Position numbers and translations under genes: made by a program. A DNA stretch of 64,000 nt from Chamaecrista fasciculata (taxonomy: Eukaryota; Streptophyta; Magnoliopsida; Fabales; Fabaceae): NCBI GenBank assembly GCA_003254925.1, contig QANZ01027344.1, positions 137,303 to 201,302 on the forward strand, written 5' to 3'. Each line of letters begins with the position of its first letter. Position 1 is the first letter of the stretch. Below are positions 1 to 11,849 of this stretch, piece by piece. The notes beneath the pieces were generated by a model that was not told where the DNA came from, searched no databases, and was given only the letters and a program-made list of their open reading frames with translations.

Positions 1-1520
1 AGGAAAAAAAATAAAATAGTGTGGATGGAGATTCGAACCTCCATCTCCCAATTTCCAATCCTTCAACTTCAGCAATTTGGGCCAAAGCCCATATATTGAA
101 ATTTAGCATAATTTATTTTCGTAAGGCATATTTTTGGGAGCACTATTCATCTCCTTCCTCATCAAGTTACACATGAAGTCATGAACAAAAATGAAAGTTA
201 CTAGCAATGCAAAATTCATCCCATTTAATATATGATTGAGCCAAATCTTTATTAAAACTTCATATCATCTCATTTAATTTTAAATTGGGATCATTAATTT
301 AAAAGATTGACATCAGTTTAAAGAAATGAAATTCCCACCATTGATATAAGAGTTTTTTGGTATGCGATCCGTAATTAGTAAGTACCAATGTTTAAAAAAT
401 CGAACTAGACAAGTTAAACTGGGAGTTGGGGCAGTTATCCAGTATAAATCACACACAAAAACTCATAGACCAAGAACTAGGAGAATCAGTGATGATCCAC
501 CATTTTGTTTTTGTTTTCTATTTTGTTTATACTTATGGATCAAATGTTAAATAATGTTGACTATAAAATTAAACTCTATAGAAAAAGTGATCATAAAATG
601 TCACTTGACGAGTCTAATATTGATAAATAGTATACAAATTATTATATTTATATTAGGTTATGTTAATTTATAAAACTTCTATTTATATGTTAATGTTATA
701 ATATATTATGTAACTTAATTATAGCTATTTAAATTAGAATTTTATCATATTTAGACATTCTTTATTTATAATTTATTTATTTATTTGTCACCAATCCAAC
801 CTCGTTTGAACTATTGAACTTTAAATTGATACCTCGATTGTTTCAAGGTCTAATCTAGATTTTAAAACCTTGGTAAGTAACTCCATATATGCTCATAGAG
901 TCTAAATGTATGCCTTGATCTTAGTAAACTCTTAAAATTCAACTCACCTAAATTTTTTCATCAAACAAAAAAAAAAGCTCCTTACATCCTAATAAGGTAT
1001 ACACACTCTTACTTGTATACTATTATTCGTTCACTCTTTAAATCACTCACTTATTTTAATAGCAGAGTGACTTATGAGACTCTAATCCTATCCAGTCTTC
1101 TTGTAGGTGTTCACCCAATCGCTCAAAGTCAAAGTTCTCTTTAAATACTTAAAGAATTATATTGTTGATGTATGTAAAAAATAATTAAGTACTAAAAAAC
1201 ATACTTTTAATATTTAGAGATTAAATCATAAATTTGAGATAAATATAAAAAATAAAAAATAAATATTCTCTATGTAATTATTTTAGAATATGGTGTATGA
1301 GATGCTCTACAAAGTCAAAAAGACTAGTTCATGTTGTTGCAAGCTGTAAACTTCAATATGTTAAGCAATCAATGTGGACAAGCAAGATCATACATTCATA
1401 TGGCAGTGAATCTTTATGATAGATGTTGAACGCTACTTTGATATCAAATATCAACCGTATTACAGAGTGACTAATAAATAGTTGAATAGTCTTTGACTTG
1501 CTATCATAGAGTCTATTTAA
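1..1520. other. Intergenic, AT-rich, no gene recognised
   Basis: No reading frame here resembles a known protein; the longest are about 60-70 codons in AT-rich sequence. The first ~90 bases contain a 'gattcgaacct' motif, the reverse complement of a Pol III B box (GGTTCGAATC). They may be the truncated end of a minus-strand tRNA-derived repeat, but too little is present to define an element. Confidence 0.5.
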
Positions 1521-1791
1521 TACTCCCTCCGGTTCTATATATCTAATGTTTAAGGTAAATGCACACAAAATGATTAGTTTACCTAGAATGAAGAGAAAAA
1601 TGAGATAAAAAGACTAAACTATCCCTATTAAATTACTTGGGAAATGTTTATTCATTTATGACACTACTATATATAATAGGGATAGAATGGTAAAAAAATA
1701 ATTAATATTTTCTTGAATTTGTAAAACATCAGATATTTTAGAACAAAAAAAGTTTTCTAAAACATCAAATATATAGAACCAGAGGAAGCAC
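1521..1791 (+). mobile_element. MITE with CTCCCTCC terminal inverted repeat, copy 1
   Basis: The left end reads tactccctccggttctatat and the right end is its imperfect inverse (atatagaaccagaggaag). The interior is non-coding and AT-rich, with a 'taatgtttaaggtaaatg' block next to the left end. Ends of the CTCCCTCCGT type belong to very common plant MITEs. A second copy lies in opposite orientation ~150 bp to the right (1944-2222). I could not define a target duplication confidently, so the superfamily is left open. Confidence 0.75.
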
Positions 1792-1943
1792 TTTTTACTT
1801 CTTTTTTGAAACTAAGCATAATTTAATACCTTAATTGTCAATAAAAGTAATAACTCTTTTGTTAACTTCTTGATAGATACGTAACATAGTTAGTTTAGAA
1901 ATTTAAGATTTTTTATATTCAAAATCAATAATCGAACATTTAA

Positions 1944-2222
1944 TACTCCCTTCGTTTCTGAATATCTGTTTTTTTGGAAAACCTTTTTTATTTCAAAATA
2001 TCTGATGTTTTACAATTTCAAGAGAGTATTAATTGTTCTTTTTACCATTCTATCCCAATTAAATATAGTATAATCATAAATGAATAAACATTTTTCAAGT
2101 AATTTAATAGAGATGGTTTAGTCTTTTTATTATTATTTTTCTCTTCAGTTTAGGTGAATTAATCATTTTTTTGGTTTGTATGTATTTACCTTAAACATTA
2201 GATATATAAGAACGGAGGGAGT
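1944..2222 (-). mobile_element. MITE with CTCCCTCC terminal inverted repeat, copy 2 (inverted)
   Basis: This element starts with tactcccttcgtttctgaat and ends with taagaacggagggagta, so it has the same kind of ends as the 1521-1791 copy. Its interior ('ttaccttaaacattagatat' near the right end, 'atgaataaacatttttcaag' in the middle) matches copy 1 when read on the opposite strand. The two are therefore diverged copies of one family in head-to-head arrangement. It is non-coding. Confidence 0.75.
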
Positions 2223-2937
2223 ACTTGGTTACGCCCATCAGATTATTTAATACTCAGCTTTAACGGCAATTCAGCTATAATTGATATTCAAGACATACTT
2301 AAGAACGTTACAGACAAGGCAATTATGGATAGATCTACCAAAATTTATGGTCTTTGACATTTTGGGCCATGCCATACCATTGCCACGTGTTTGATTTATG
2401 GGTTAGGAATTCAGCAACGTCAGGTGTTTGGGCTATAAAACTCGAATGCATAAATCACACTCAACTTCCAAATACCAACCGTATGGTTTATTCGTAATTA
2501 TTATCAATTACAATAATAATAATTAGTTTTTAATTTAAATTAATATAAAATATATCAATAATCATAAAATTATAATGAAACTTGATTTTTTAATAAAAAT
2601 TTAATAAAAGAGATTATTTGTACGAAATAAAAAAATTATAATTTTTTCAAGGTTATTTACACAATTTAAAATTTTTTTTATCAATTTTCAATTATTTTTT
2701 CACGTTGGTCAATTTATAATGCATATTTTTTCATCATTATCTGTCAAATTAGTTTCTTTGTCCCACTTTGAAAAATTAGCTTTGCAGAACTGGACAGAAG
2801 GCCATGTCTCAGAGATTGCCAAGTCATCTAGGGATTGTGGTATATAAATTGAGTTTTACTTGTCTGCGAGAAACTGGTTCCATTATACAGTGTTGAGGCT
2901 ACTTTCTTTCAGCTTAACATAGAAAGCTAGAATCTTC
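2223..2937. other. Intergenic, probable 3' flank of the reductase gene
   Basis: AT-rich sequence with no coding signal. The last ~150 bases before 2938 probably include the 3' UTR of the minus-strand reductase gene, since its stop codon is at 2938-2940. No terminator or repeat is recognised. Confidence 0.4.
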
Positions 2938-5211
2938 TCACTTGTAGCTTATGAAGCCCAAATCCTTCAACGAAAGTAAAACCTCTGCTAGCCCATCTTT
3001 CAAGCTTCTGGGTTTGTAATCTAGCTCCTGCTTAGCTTTGTCACAGGAATATTCCCACCGATGCCTTAAAACACGAACTGTCTGCACCAAAATTGAAGGA
3101 CGGAGATGAGAGCATAGCACATAAAGGGTCTGAGAATGAGAACAAAATCAAAGGAAAAGTCCGATCATATATGGACAAGAAGGCATATCATGTCACGAAC
3201 ATTTACATCAGATCATATGAACTTTCAAAAATGATAAAAGTACTTTCTGTATCTTAAATTTGTTTGTTAATGTCAATTGTATTTCAAAACTTTTACATTT
3301 GACTCAAAGTAGTTGAACCTTAGTCTAATATTGAGATAAATATGGAAGTTTTGGAATACAGTTTACTCTTATAGTTTAGGGGTATAGGATTGCTTTTTCC
3401 TTCAAAAATTCTAAATAGAGCTTACTGGTGGGCTGATAAGGGGAAGCTTTCCAGTGATGCGAGAGATAAGAACTGACAACCAGCCATATACTTCAATCAC
3501 CCACATAGGGATATTGAATATCGGTTTCTTTGTATTAGTGATCGCAGCAGCCACATCAAAGACATCCTTAAATGATGCATTTTCACCTGTTAGCAAATAC
3601 CTACTACCAGGTTGCCCTTTTTCCATGGCTGCAATATGCCCCTCGGCTACATCATCAACGTGGCTAAAAGAAAATCTATCATTTCCAGACCCTACATAGC
3701 CAGGTAATCGTCCATTAAAGCGTTCTATTATCTGAAAAGTGCAGCAGCATTAGATGTAAAATAGAAATGTAGATATCAGGTTAAATCATGCCACTAGTAC
3801 TTCATAGCAAACTAATGTAATTGAGTGTGTTTGATTATAAAAAAATCATGATTATAATTTGATCAGAAAAAAAAAGCGCAAGCGAACATGCTTATTACTA
3901 TTATAATCAGAGCATATTATAATCAGAGCGCAAACGAACTGAGTCTAATTATCACAAATAAAAGAGGTTAGAACATCAATTCTGAAATCTGAATGCACTT
4001 ATTCCTGTAGTTTGCTGGTTAGAAAAGATTAAAATAGAAAAAAATCTAAAGAAACAGAAAGTGAACAGTTAAGCTTTATCCTAGAACAGTACGAAGACAA
4101 AACTGATAGTGAAATTAGTGTGCCATAGGCAAGGTGGGCATGATAAGACACTAATGAAAATAAGGTGGATTAAATGGATCAGTTCACTTGTCTCTGTCCA
4201 ATTTTCAACTGTAGTTGACCTCCTTAGTCCTTACCACATGAGTGTAATCTGTAGTATCTGATCAAAATACTTAGAAAATTTGCAAATTACATCACTACCC
4301 TAAAATCCATGATGCATAAAGCATCAAACTAATACACCTACTTTCGCCACACATTTACATTACTGAAACGCAGGTATGGATTATGAAATATGAACTCCAA
4401 CCAAAAATTTGTCATTCCATTCAAGTGTGCATGATACATGATGCTAAGTTGAAGGAAAGAAACAGAAATAGTACCATCCGAGCAACAACATTTCCTGCCG
4501 TGACCTTGCCATGTCCGTAGATAACTCCGGGATAAACCGCCACTATTGGCACGCCCTCTGACGCAGCTTGAAGCGCTATCTTATCGGCAGCAACCTTCGA
4601 TTTCTCATATTCCGTGCAGAAAAATCTCTCATGATGAACCTGTAAGTACAATTGAATTTCCGAGAGCAATACACAAACACTAATTGAGAAATAAATTCAA
4701 GTGAGTAGAGCTCTTCTTACTTGATTCTCATCGGCAATGACTCCATCAGTTGGCCCTAGAGCGAAAAACGACGACGTGTAAATAATTTTCTCCACTGTCT
4801 TAGTCTCCTTCACTGCCTGCAACACGTTTTTCAATCCTCCAATGTTGACCTAATAGAGTTAAAAGCAAATAACGATCTAGGCATCAGATTCAGTTATATC
4901 TGAAATTCTTAATCAAATTGACAGAAGAATGATCTTACGGAGAAGAATTTAGAGGGATCGGGAAGCCAAGGCTCGACGAGAGCGGCTACGTGGAAGACGA
5001 TGTAGCAGCCGGAGCAGGCGGAGACGAGAGAAGCGTAGTCGGTGATATCACCGTAGACGATTTCAAGATTTCCGGCGTCGATCGGAGAAGGAAGTGAGGA
5101 AAGATCACTGGTAGGCCTTACAAGAACCCTAATTGAGAATCCTTTTTGGAGCAGGGCATTACAGAGCCTTCCTCCTAGGTATCCAGATGCGCCGGTCACC
5201 AGAATTTTCAT
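2938..5211 (-). CDS. FLDH: NAD(P)-binding farnesol dehydrogenase / dihydroflavonol-reductase-like protein
   Basis: Spliced CDS on the minus strand, exons 5211-4939, 4849-4721, 4639-4475, 3731-3426 and 3081-2938, all with GT-AG boundaries and an open frame of 338 residues plus stop. It is an extended short-chain dehydrogenase. Residues 5-13 carry the Rossmann motif TGASGYLG, Tyr145 and Lys149 form the YxxxK catalytic pair (TEYEKSK), and the C-terminal half has the conserved YLLTGENASF and KLPLISPP segments. It closely resembles Arabidopsis FLDH (At4g33360), an NAD-dependent enzyme that oxidises farnesol to farnesal in isoprenoid salvage. The substrate here is inferred from that similarity; a related DFR-like activity is possible. 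An in-frame ATG at 5280 would add 23 residues, and I prefer 5211 because MKILVTG begins the conserved fold. The fourth intron (minus-strand order: between 3731 and 4475) holds a MITE-like fragment. Confidence 0.92.
3832..3947 (-). mobile_element. Small TIR element fragment in a reductase intron
   Basis: This intronic stretch is rich in 'gattataat' and 'ttataatcagagc' blocks and ends in gcgcaaacgaactgag. The same blocks occur in opposite orientation at 37085-37440, which starts cagttcgtttgcgcttataat. Both are diverged copies of one non-coding family. The 'gttcgtttgcgc' terminus is the shared hallmark. Left end and target duplication are unclear here. Confidence 0.5.
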
Positions 5212-5280
5212 TCTCTTTACGAATCTCTCAAGCTCCAAAGCTTGAAGCCATTCACTATTCCGTCGTTCTTGTTCTTGCAC

Positions 5281-6223
5281 TTCAACTCAGAGTACGTCTC
5301 TCTCTTCAGCCGTTGACCGTGGATATAACAAGGTTTGAGGTAAAATTGAAAAATTATAAAATCATACGAGATTAATCTCAAAAAATGAAAGACTAATTTG
5401 AAATCCATCTCATACATAAGGGACCAATTTGAGGTTTTGGTCATTTTTTATTCTTGAAGGTTCTTGATAAAAGGACAGAACAAAGAGGGAAAATAATGAT
5501 ATTTTAAAATTAGGCAAAATTTCTGCGTTTATGTATTAGGATTTGTATGTTTTGCTTTGCTGGTTCTCTTTGGTTTGTATTGCTTCTATGTTTTCTTTGC
5601 TGTGAACTCTTCTGTATTGCCTTCTTTGGTTTTAATGAAGCATCTACTTACGTAAAGAAGATTGAATTTGAGAAATTTAAACATGAAATTAAGATTAAAA
5701 TGACATTCACGTTATAATTTGACTCTTCTGTATTGAGGATCAAAATAAGATAAAAAAAATTAAGATTAAAATGAAATTCACGTCATAATTTGAGAAATTT
5801 TAACATCAAAGAAATAGAAAATACTGGAGTAAAAGTATCACTAAAATCGTTAGACAGCGAGCAATGCAGAGGTTGGTTAAGTCATTACTTTAAAAGCACA
5901 CGTACAATATATAGCCCCGGAAGGATGTTACATCTACAACTTGTAACACAGCCAAGTGATTACAATCTAAATATTTTCTATGTGAAGTAACCGTACAATT
6001 CCAGAAAGAAGCTAGCTGGTAAAAATATCATATGCAAGACTAAAAACTACTTCTGGCTCTCACTCACTTCATGTGCTACATGAGTCTGAGACTCGTGAAT
6101 CTGTCAAGGACCAACCACATGCCTCCAAGTTTACCTTTGATGTTTGAATCCAACATCGGCTTCACCTTCAAAGTTCAAAATCGTTGGAGAATTCGGAACT
6201 TGAAAGCTTGTCAGTTAAAAATC
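5281..6223. other. Intergenic: reductase promoter side and hydrolase 3' flank
   Basis: This lies between two minus-strand genes, so it should hold the promoter and 5' UTR of the reductase (right of 5211) and the 3' UTR of the TMEM53-like gene (left of 6224). The sequence is AT-rich. A short internal near-repeat ('ttaagattaaaatgacattcacg' type) occurs near 5690 and 5760. No confident gene or element is seen. Confidence 0.45.
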
Positions 6224-9051
6224 TTACAACCTCGAGCGTCGTATGCATTTCATAGGATTGAAAGGACCATGCCTCCTTGTACCAGAAAATGATTGTGCAT
6301 TCTTGGGATTTGACTTGACATCCCAATCCTCAACAGTCTTAGGAACACAAATATCAAACAACACTTGGCCAAGGACTCCATGAGCATTAATGCCCGGGCG
6401 GCTATGTAAATGAATCAAACCTTCCTTCCGTTCATCTGATACAGAACCAACATCATTACCCTCGTAATAATTCATTGAAATGGGCAAAAAATTATTGCTT
6501 GGAGCAACAGCAAAGCCTTGAAAACTAGTTGAAGTCATTGATGCTTTCCTCAATTCAGAGATTGGATCTGAGATATCATCTTTTGTTCCCTCAATGCCCA
6601 GTGTCTCATCTTCAACTTGTCTGTTTCTGCGAATGTAAATTGCAGCTGCTTTGCCAAGGAACTCAGTAACTGCAGCATTGTAATCAATTGGATGAAACCG
6701 ATAATGACCTGTGACAAATTCTGGAGGAATTAAATGCGATTATATTAACAGGAAAAACTGGTTGCAATGCTTATTTTAGTTTTACAAAAACACAGGAATC
6801 ACCAATTCTTAACCCTTTGAATACACACTAAAAAGAATAAATCACACTATTATCTGCCAGCTTGACAAGGTTTAAATAAAATAAACCAGTTCACAATATG
6901 TTTGGGTGCAGACTTCAGTATATGACTCAACCCCAAGCACCCTAGCTCTTGTTGGTAGTTAAAATGCACAACTCAAGGGGAGTGTATCTAATGTCAACTG
7001 TACCAAGATGAATGAATGTTGTTAAGTTAAAGTTGATAAAAGCAGAAAAATTCAATCAGCAGGCTGCTTGTCTATCAGGATCTTAATTTGATGTAGTGTA
7101 TGTATAAATAAGTTTTACTTTAAAGGTTAAAAGAATCAATATTTTCCCAGAATATCCATTCACAATACATTGCAAGAACTACCAAAATATCAAATAACGA
7201 TGACAACCAAACTTAGCATATACAACTACTAGTATATGGTGCTTTCTTTAATAATAAAATCAGAATAGGATTTTAATAGTTCAACCAGGCTTCCGTCGAA
7301 CAGCTGGGATCTTCTCACAAAAAAGGTGTTGATAGTTGATACTTACCTACATGAGGAGAGGTGTTCCATTTCACCATTTTAACATCACCACCAAGATCTT
7401 TTAGTCGCTGGACAAAATCTGAAATAACTTGAAAAGGAGCAAGATCATCCTGCTCAGAACAAAAGATGAGATATGGCGACTGCATCCTCTGCAAAAGAAT
7501 ATAACTCAATAAGCAAGAAATTCAAGAAACCCAACAAACACAAGGGAGGTGTAAAAGCATCTATCGATTGAATGTATTTTATAGAGCATTATAGACTGCT
7601 TACAATAGTGGAGTAAAGAGTTTGCCAATACTCGGCACGCTGTGATTCAAACCTGCTGAGGAAGAGAGCATCAAGACCAGAGGCAATGCCATTTGCAACC
7701 CATGATGTAAATCTTGGTGGATGGGACATTTTCAAAACAGATGGGTGTAAGAGAAATCGAACACCCAAATCACTGGTAAAATCAACTGGGCTAGAGTCGT
7801 ATATATAACCAGAAATAGAGTCTCTAACAAGCTTGTAGTCAACCTGTGCCGAGCAAAATATTTTCAAAGCACATTAAACTATCAGTAAGCAGACAAGTTA
7901 AGAAGATAAAAATCCATTACCCTAGATATAGAAATCCATGTTACATTTCACCGGGGAAAAAAAAGAAATCCATGTTACAGGAATTTGACTGCTGAAATAC
8001 TTAGTATAGGGGGATACAGGATGAATTAACTAGTCGAATATACAGAAAAGTGTGAGTGATCTTCAACAGTATCATTGTATGCAATCTGTGCAATTCAAGC
8101 ATGCCTTAAACTACACAATGCAGAAAACATACCATATTATGTGCTTCGCACTTTCCCCCAATTATCTGGAATCAAAGAAAAACTGAGTTGTCAGGAGTCA
8201 GAGATTTTATTACAGTGTGATGATAGAATTGTAAAATAACTATAAACAATGTAAAATAACTTCGATGTGTACTCCAGAAAGAACTATTGGAGTATGGAAC
8301 CAAATACCTGAAGAACTTCAAACATACAAGCTTTAGCACCTCCTGAAAAGGATGCAAAGACCACAGGGCGAGGCCTAACTTTTAGCGTCTGCATATCAAA
8401 AAAACGAAAAAGAAACATTTCATAAGCTTAAACCAATGGGTCAAATTTCAACTGGACTATTCAAGTATGCTAGCAGCGAGAATTACAGTAAAACTGACCT
8501 TGACAAGTTCATCAAGTATGCTAGCAGCGAGACTTGTGGCTTTCTCAGGGAAGAACCTGCAATAAATAGCAAAATTATTGTGAACTTTGCATCAATTTGT
8601 TGTCCTTCGAGCAAAACCCTCCCAGCAAAATTATCGTGAACTTTGCATCATCCAAAATAATTCAAACAAAATACATAGAAGCAGAAGAACACGAATGGAG
8701 TGGTAATTCCACCGATAAAATTGAGATCACAAAATAAGCAATGTTGCAGTAAAAGTTCCAATCATCATTAGCGATTAACAATCAAACTAAAACAAAAATA
8801 TAGAAGGTGGAATTGTAGGGCAAGAACATAATTAGCAATTAACATGGAAGAGGGGAGATCAGATGTCCTCACATATTGAGAAATTGAGAATGACAGACGA
8901 GCGTATTCCATCCGATAGACGAATAGAGATCCACGTATCTATTCAAGTGCTTCTGCTCGCTCGACATCCATGCGAATACCACTACTACACCTTCAGCTTT
9001 CTCGGAAACTATATTTCCTCCCCAATAAAACCTACCACCAAATCCCCACAT
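6224..9051 (-). CDS. DUF829 / TMEM53-like alpha/beta-hydrolase-fold protein
   Basis: Seven exons on the minus strand: 9051-8873, 8556-8499, 8388-8308, 8165-8133, 7843-7604, 7488-7347 and 6708-6224. All boundaries are GT-AG, giving 405 residues. The start at 9051 (MWGFGGRFYWGG) is the first ATG in the frame and matches plant family members. The core follows the DUF829/TMEM53 pattern: VVVVFAWMSS, then SFSGG with candidate nucleophile Ser94, CSEQDD with Asp211, and SPHVGHY with candidate His243 or His246. Animal TMEM53 is a nuclear-envelope protein, and the plant members have no established substrate. Residues beyond ~260 are polar and look disordered. The short exon 4 (33 nt) is well supported because both its flanks keep frame. 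Enzymatic activity is inferred from the triad-like residues only. Confidence 0.88.
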
Positions 9052-9084
9052 TTTCCTCTCTTTCCCAACGATCAATGATACCAA

Positions 9085-10741
9085 TTCTCTTCAACAGAAC
9101 TCTAACAACTCAATTTCTAGTTCTACAGAGATAACAATACAAGCTCCTGAAAATCAGAAAACCCCCGATTGCACAAAATGAAGAAATTCCAGTTGTGCCT
9201 ATGATTTTTGTCTTTCTTCACATCAGGCTTTGATTGATACGTAGCTTTCGAAACGGAAAGTGCTAAAATGGAAGTTGGGCGACCCAATTCTTTACGCAGG
9301 GATGAAATTTACAAGAGATGCATCCTTCGTTCTTACAGCGTCGAGTTTTTTTCCACTGGTTTTCTTTTTTGTCTTTTATAAGCTCGTGACTCGTGAGGGT
9401 GCAAGAAAGTCAAACAATCTCGAGCTGCGTTTAGTAATCCAAAGAATTCTCAAATGAGAAACGGCGTGACACGAAAATGCAGATAAACACGAATTTCCAA
9501 TCCTCTCTATTTTTGTTTGCTTGTTTGAGTGAAGTGCAAGTATGAAACTATGAAATATGAATGGAAAATTCTAATCTTTAATGTTCATGACTAGAATTAG
9601 ATTGTAGTTGATCACATATCTATTCTATTTTAAGCTTTTTTTTAAAAAAAAAAATCTCCTCGTTTTAATTTTTATAGCTTATTTTTATTATTAATGTTAA
9701 TCTTTTTGTATAATTTTTAATTAAGTTAATAACATTTTAATTACAAAATAAGTACTTTTTTATCAACCTTGATTATTATTATTTTAAAAAATTTATATAA
9801 AATTTCTTAATCTTTTATCAATTAATAATTTCATGTAATGTCATACACGATTGTTTATCTATAATTTATTTCAAAATTAAATTAAATGACTAAGAATAAT
9901 AATAAAAACATTTATGAGGGTTAAATTTAAAAAATAATATTATAAAATATCTACTTAAAAACACTGATATCAATGATCAAAATAAAGTTTGTGTTAACTT
10001 AAATAAAAGGTTTATATTTTTATTTTAAACTATGTATGAAATAATTTTTTAATTACTATTATTACAAAGTCATTTTAAAATTTGAACTTTTATTTTAAAA
10101 TAAATATAAATTGTTTATAAAATTCTAATAATTATATGTAATTGTTTTTTAAAAGAAATATATATAATTTAATAATAAAAATGTATAACTCTGAAAAATA
10201 TTAACCCTTCCTGATATATATTCATTTTCAAATGAAAATTTTTACATTGACTTTGTTCAAGTCTTTTGCACATTGGGGTGGGAGCGCAAAACGCGTGCTT
10301 TAGGTATGTTTTTGTGGTGGTTTCAAGCTCCACATCGGTGAAAAGTGAGTGTGTGTGAGTATTTAAGTAGGTTATATGAGAATAAGAAGTAATACCCGTA
10401 TGAGATGTTTTGTCTATTCTTATGTCTGGCCAAAATAAAAAAAAAAAAAAGTCTTGCTGGTCAATCGAATTGGTTGAAGAAGTAGTAATCCGAAAGGCTT
10501 AACATTTAATGGTTGACGTCAATTCTCAATCCATCAACCAAATAGGATTTTGTGGTATTATTATTAAGACGGGCCCAGATGACGGACTTTTTCTTCATCG
10601 TTATAATTTAGGCCCATTTCTCAAAAAGAAGCAATAAAAAAAAGGAAATTAAAACCCCATTCATGGCCTTCCAAACCTGAACTGAAATTTGATTTCACAT
10701 TTTAGCATTTGATCTAGTTCACGTTCATCTTAATTTCGTTT
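9085..10741. other. Intergenic, 5' flank of TMEM53-like gene and AT-rich spacer
   Basis: The first ~400 bases probably contain the 5' UTR and promoter of the minus-strand hydrolase gene. From ~9600 the sequence is extremely AT-rich and non-coding. A 'ccacatcggtgaaaagtgag' stretch near 10331, followed by a short A-run at 10437-10450, resembles a degraded retroelement tail. I cannot assign it. Confidence 0.4.
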
Positions 10742-11164
10742 GGTTAAAGTGTACTTTTGGTCCATAACTTTGACAAAAATTTTAATTTGATTCCATAACT
10801 TTGGCAAAGGTCTCAATTTGATCCCATAACTTTTTTGTTGCAATTTTGGTCCTATAACTTTTGAAAAAGTCTCACCGTTGGTCCCAATACTGATTTCCAT
10901 CCATTATTTGTTGCTAAAGATGAACTGACATATTGAGTTAGATGATGACGTGGCAAATATGGGTGAAGTTATGGGACGATGGAAATCAGCTTGGGACCAA
11001 CAATGAGACGTTTTTAGAAGTTATGAAACCAAAATTGCAACAAAAAAAGTTATGAGACAAATTGAGACTTTTGCCAAAGTTCTGGGACCAAAATTGTAAC
11101 AAAAAAATTTGAGACCAAATTAAAATATTTGCCAAAGTTATGGGATCAAAAGTGCACTTTAACC
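10742..11164. mobile_element. Foldback (long-TIR) transposon, Mutator-like family, copy 1
   Basis: The two halves are inverted repeats: left end ggttaaagtgtacttttggt, right end ...aaaagtgcactttaacc. Both arms are built of degenerate 'ggtcccataactttt' units. The flanks atttcgttt (10733-10741) and atttcattt (11165-11173) agree at 8 of 9 positions, fitting a 9-bp target duplication. There is no ORF of note, so it is non-autonomous. Related copies lie at 26617-27822, 62464-63632 and from 63744. Confidence 0.8.
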
Positions 11165-11670
11165 ATTTCATTTTTAATTAGCGACGCATCTTTATCTTTT
11201 TTTTTTTTAATGCATCTTTATCTTTATTCTTTATATAAAATAAGACAATGATTTTATTTCAGATATAATAACTAACTCTGTTGAATATGAGTTAGCTTAT
11301 GAATTATGATACAAAGTTTGTTTTAAGGGTATGAGATGCAACGAGTCATGAGTTAATAAAATTATGACATATGGAAGGGTTAGTTGTATAGAACTAATTA
11401 TGTGACTTCAGATACAATTTTAATTGGTTAAAAAATTATTTTTCTATTATTTTTTAGCATTAAATTACCTAACCCTTCAATGTGTCATAATCTTATTGGC
11501 TCAGGATTCATTGTACATCTATTAGTCAACTATGTATGAAGTCACATCATTAGTTACATACAACTAACCTTTCTATATATGTGTTTTAATTTTATTGGCT
11601 CATGACTCATTGCATCTCAGGCCTTAAAATAAACTTTGGATCATAATCTAATCTATCCAATATATATATA
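11165..11670. other. Intergenic spacer between two transposons
   Basis: No gene is visible. The segment contains an internal inverted similarity: 'gagatgcaacgagtcatgag' near 11334 and 'ggctcatgactcattgcatc' near 11598 are near inverse complements. A further small foldback element of about 290 bp (roughly 11320-11640) is therefore possible, but its ends are not sharp enough to call. Confidence 0.45.
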
Positions 11671-11849
11671 CTAGAGGCTTTGCGTGCCCTAACGGGCACG
11701 CAAATATGTATGTAGAATAAATAAGGGACTAAATTGTTAACTTAGTAAAAAAAGAGAGACCAAATAGTTAATTTTCTCTTATTTTTAATTTCATAGACTA
11801 TAGTTTTAAACATGGACGACCAGAAAGGATGGAGCCATATAATATAAGA
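11671..11849 (-). mobile_element. Non-autonomous Helitron-like element, copy 1 (179 bp)
   Basis: Read on the minus strand, the element starts with TC (11849-11848) after a host A. It ends in a GC-rich hairpin (GCGTGCCC-GTTA-GGGCACGC, 11682-11701) and then CTAG at 11674-11671, followed by a host T. TC...hairpin...CTRR inserted between A and T is the Helitron signature. A second element with the same ends is at 53622-53888, and a truncated relative lies around 38336-38400. It is too short to code for a Rep/helicase. Confidence 0.8.

Noticed and set aside
10742..11164. Foldback arms considered as a microRNA precursor
   Set aside because: Arms are long, repetitive and shared by several loci with target duplications, so a transposon explains them better.
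11682..11701. Hairpin considered as a transcription terminator
   Set aside because: It is followed by CTAG and an A/T insertion point and recurs at 53622, fitting a Helitron 3' end; bacterial-type terminators are not expected here.
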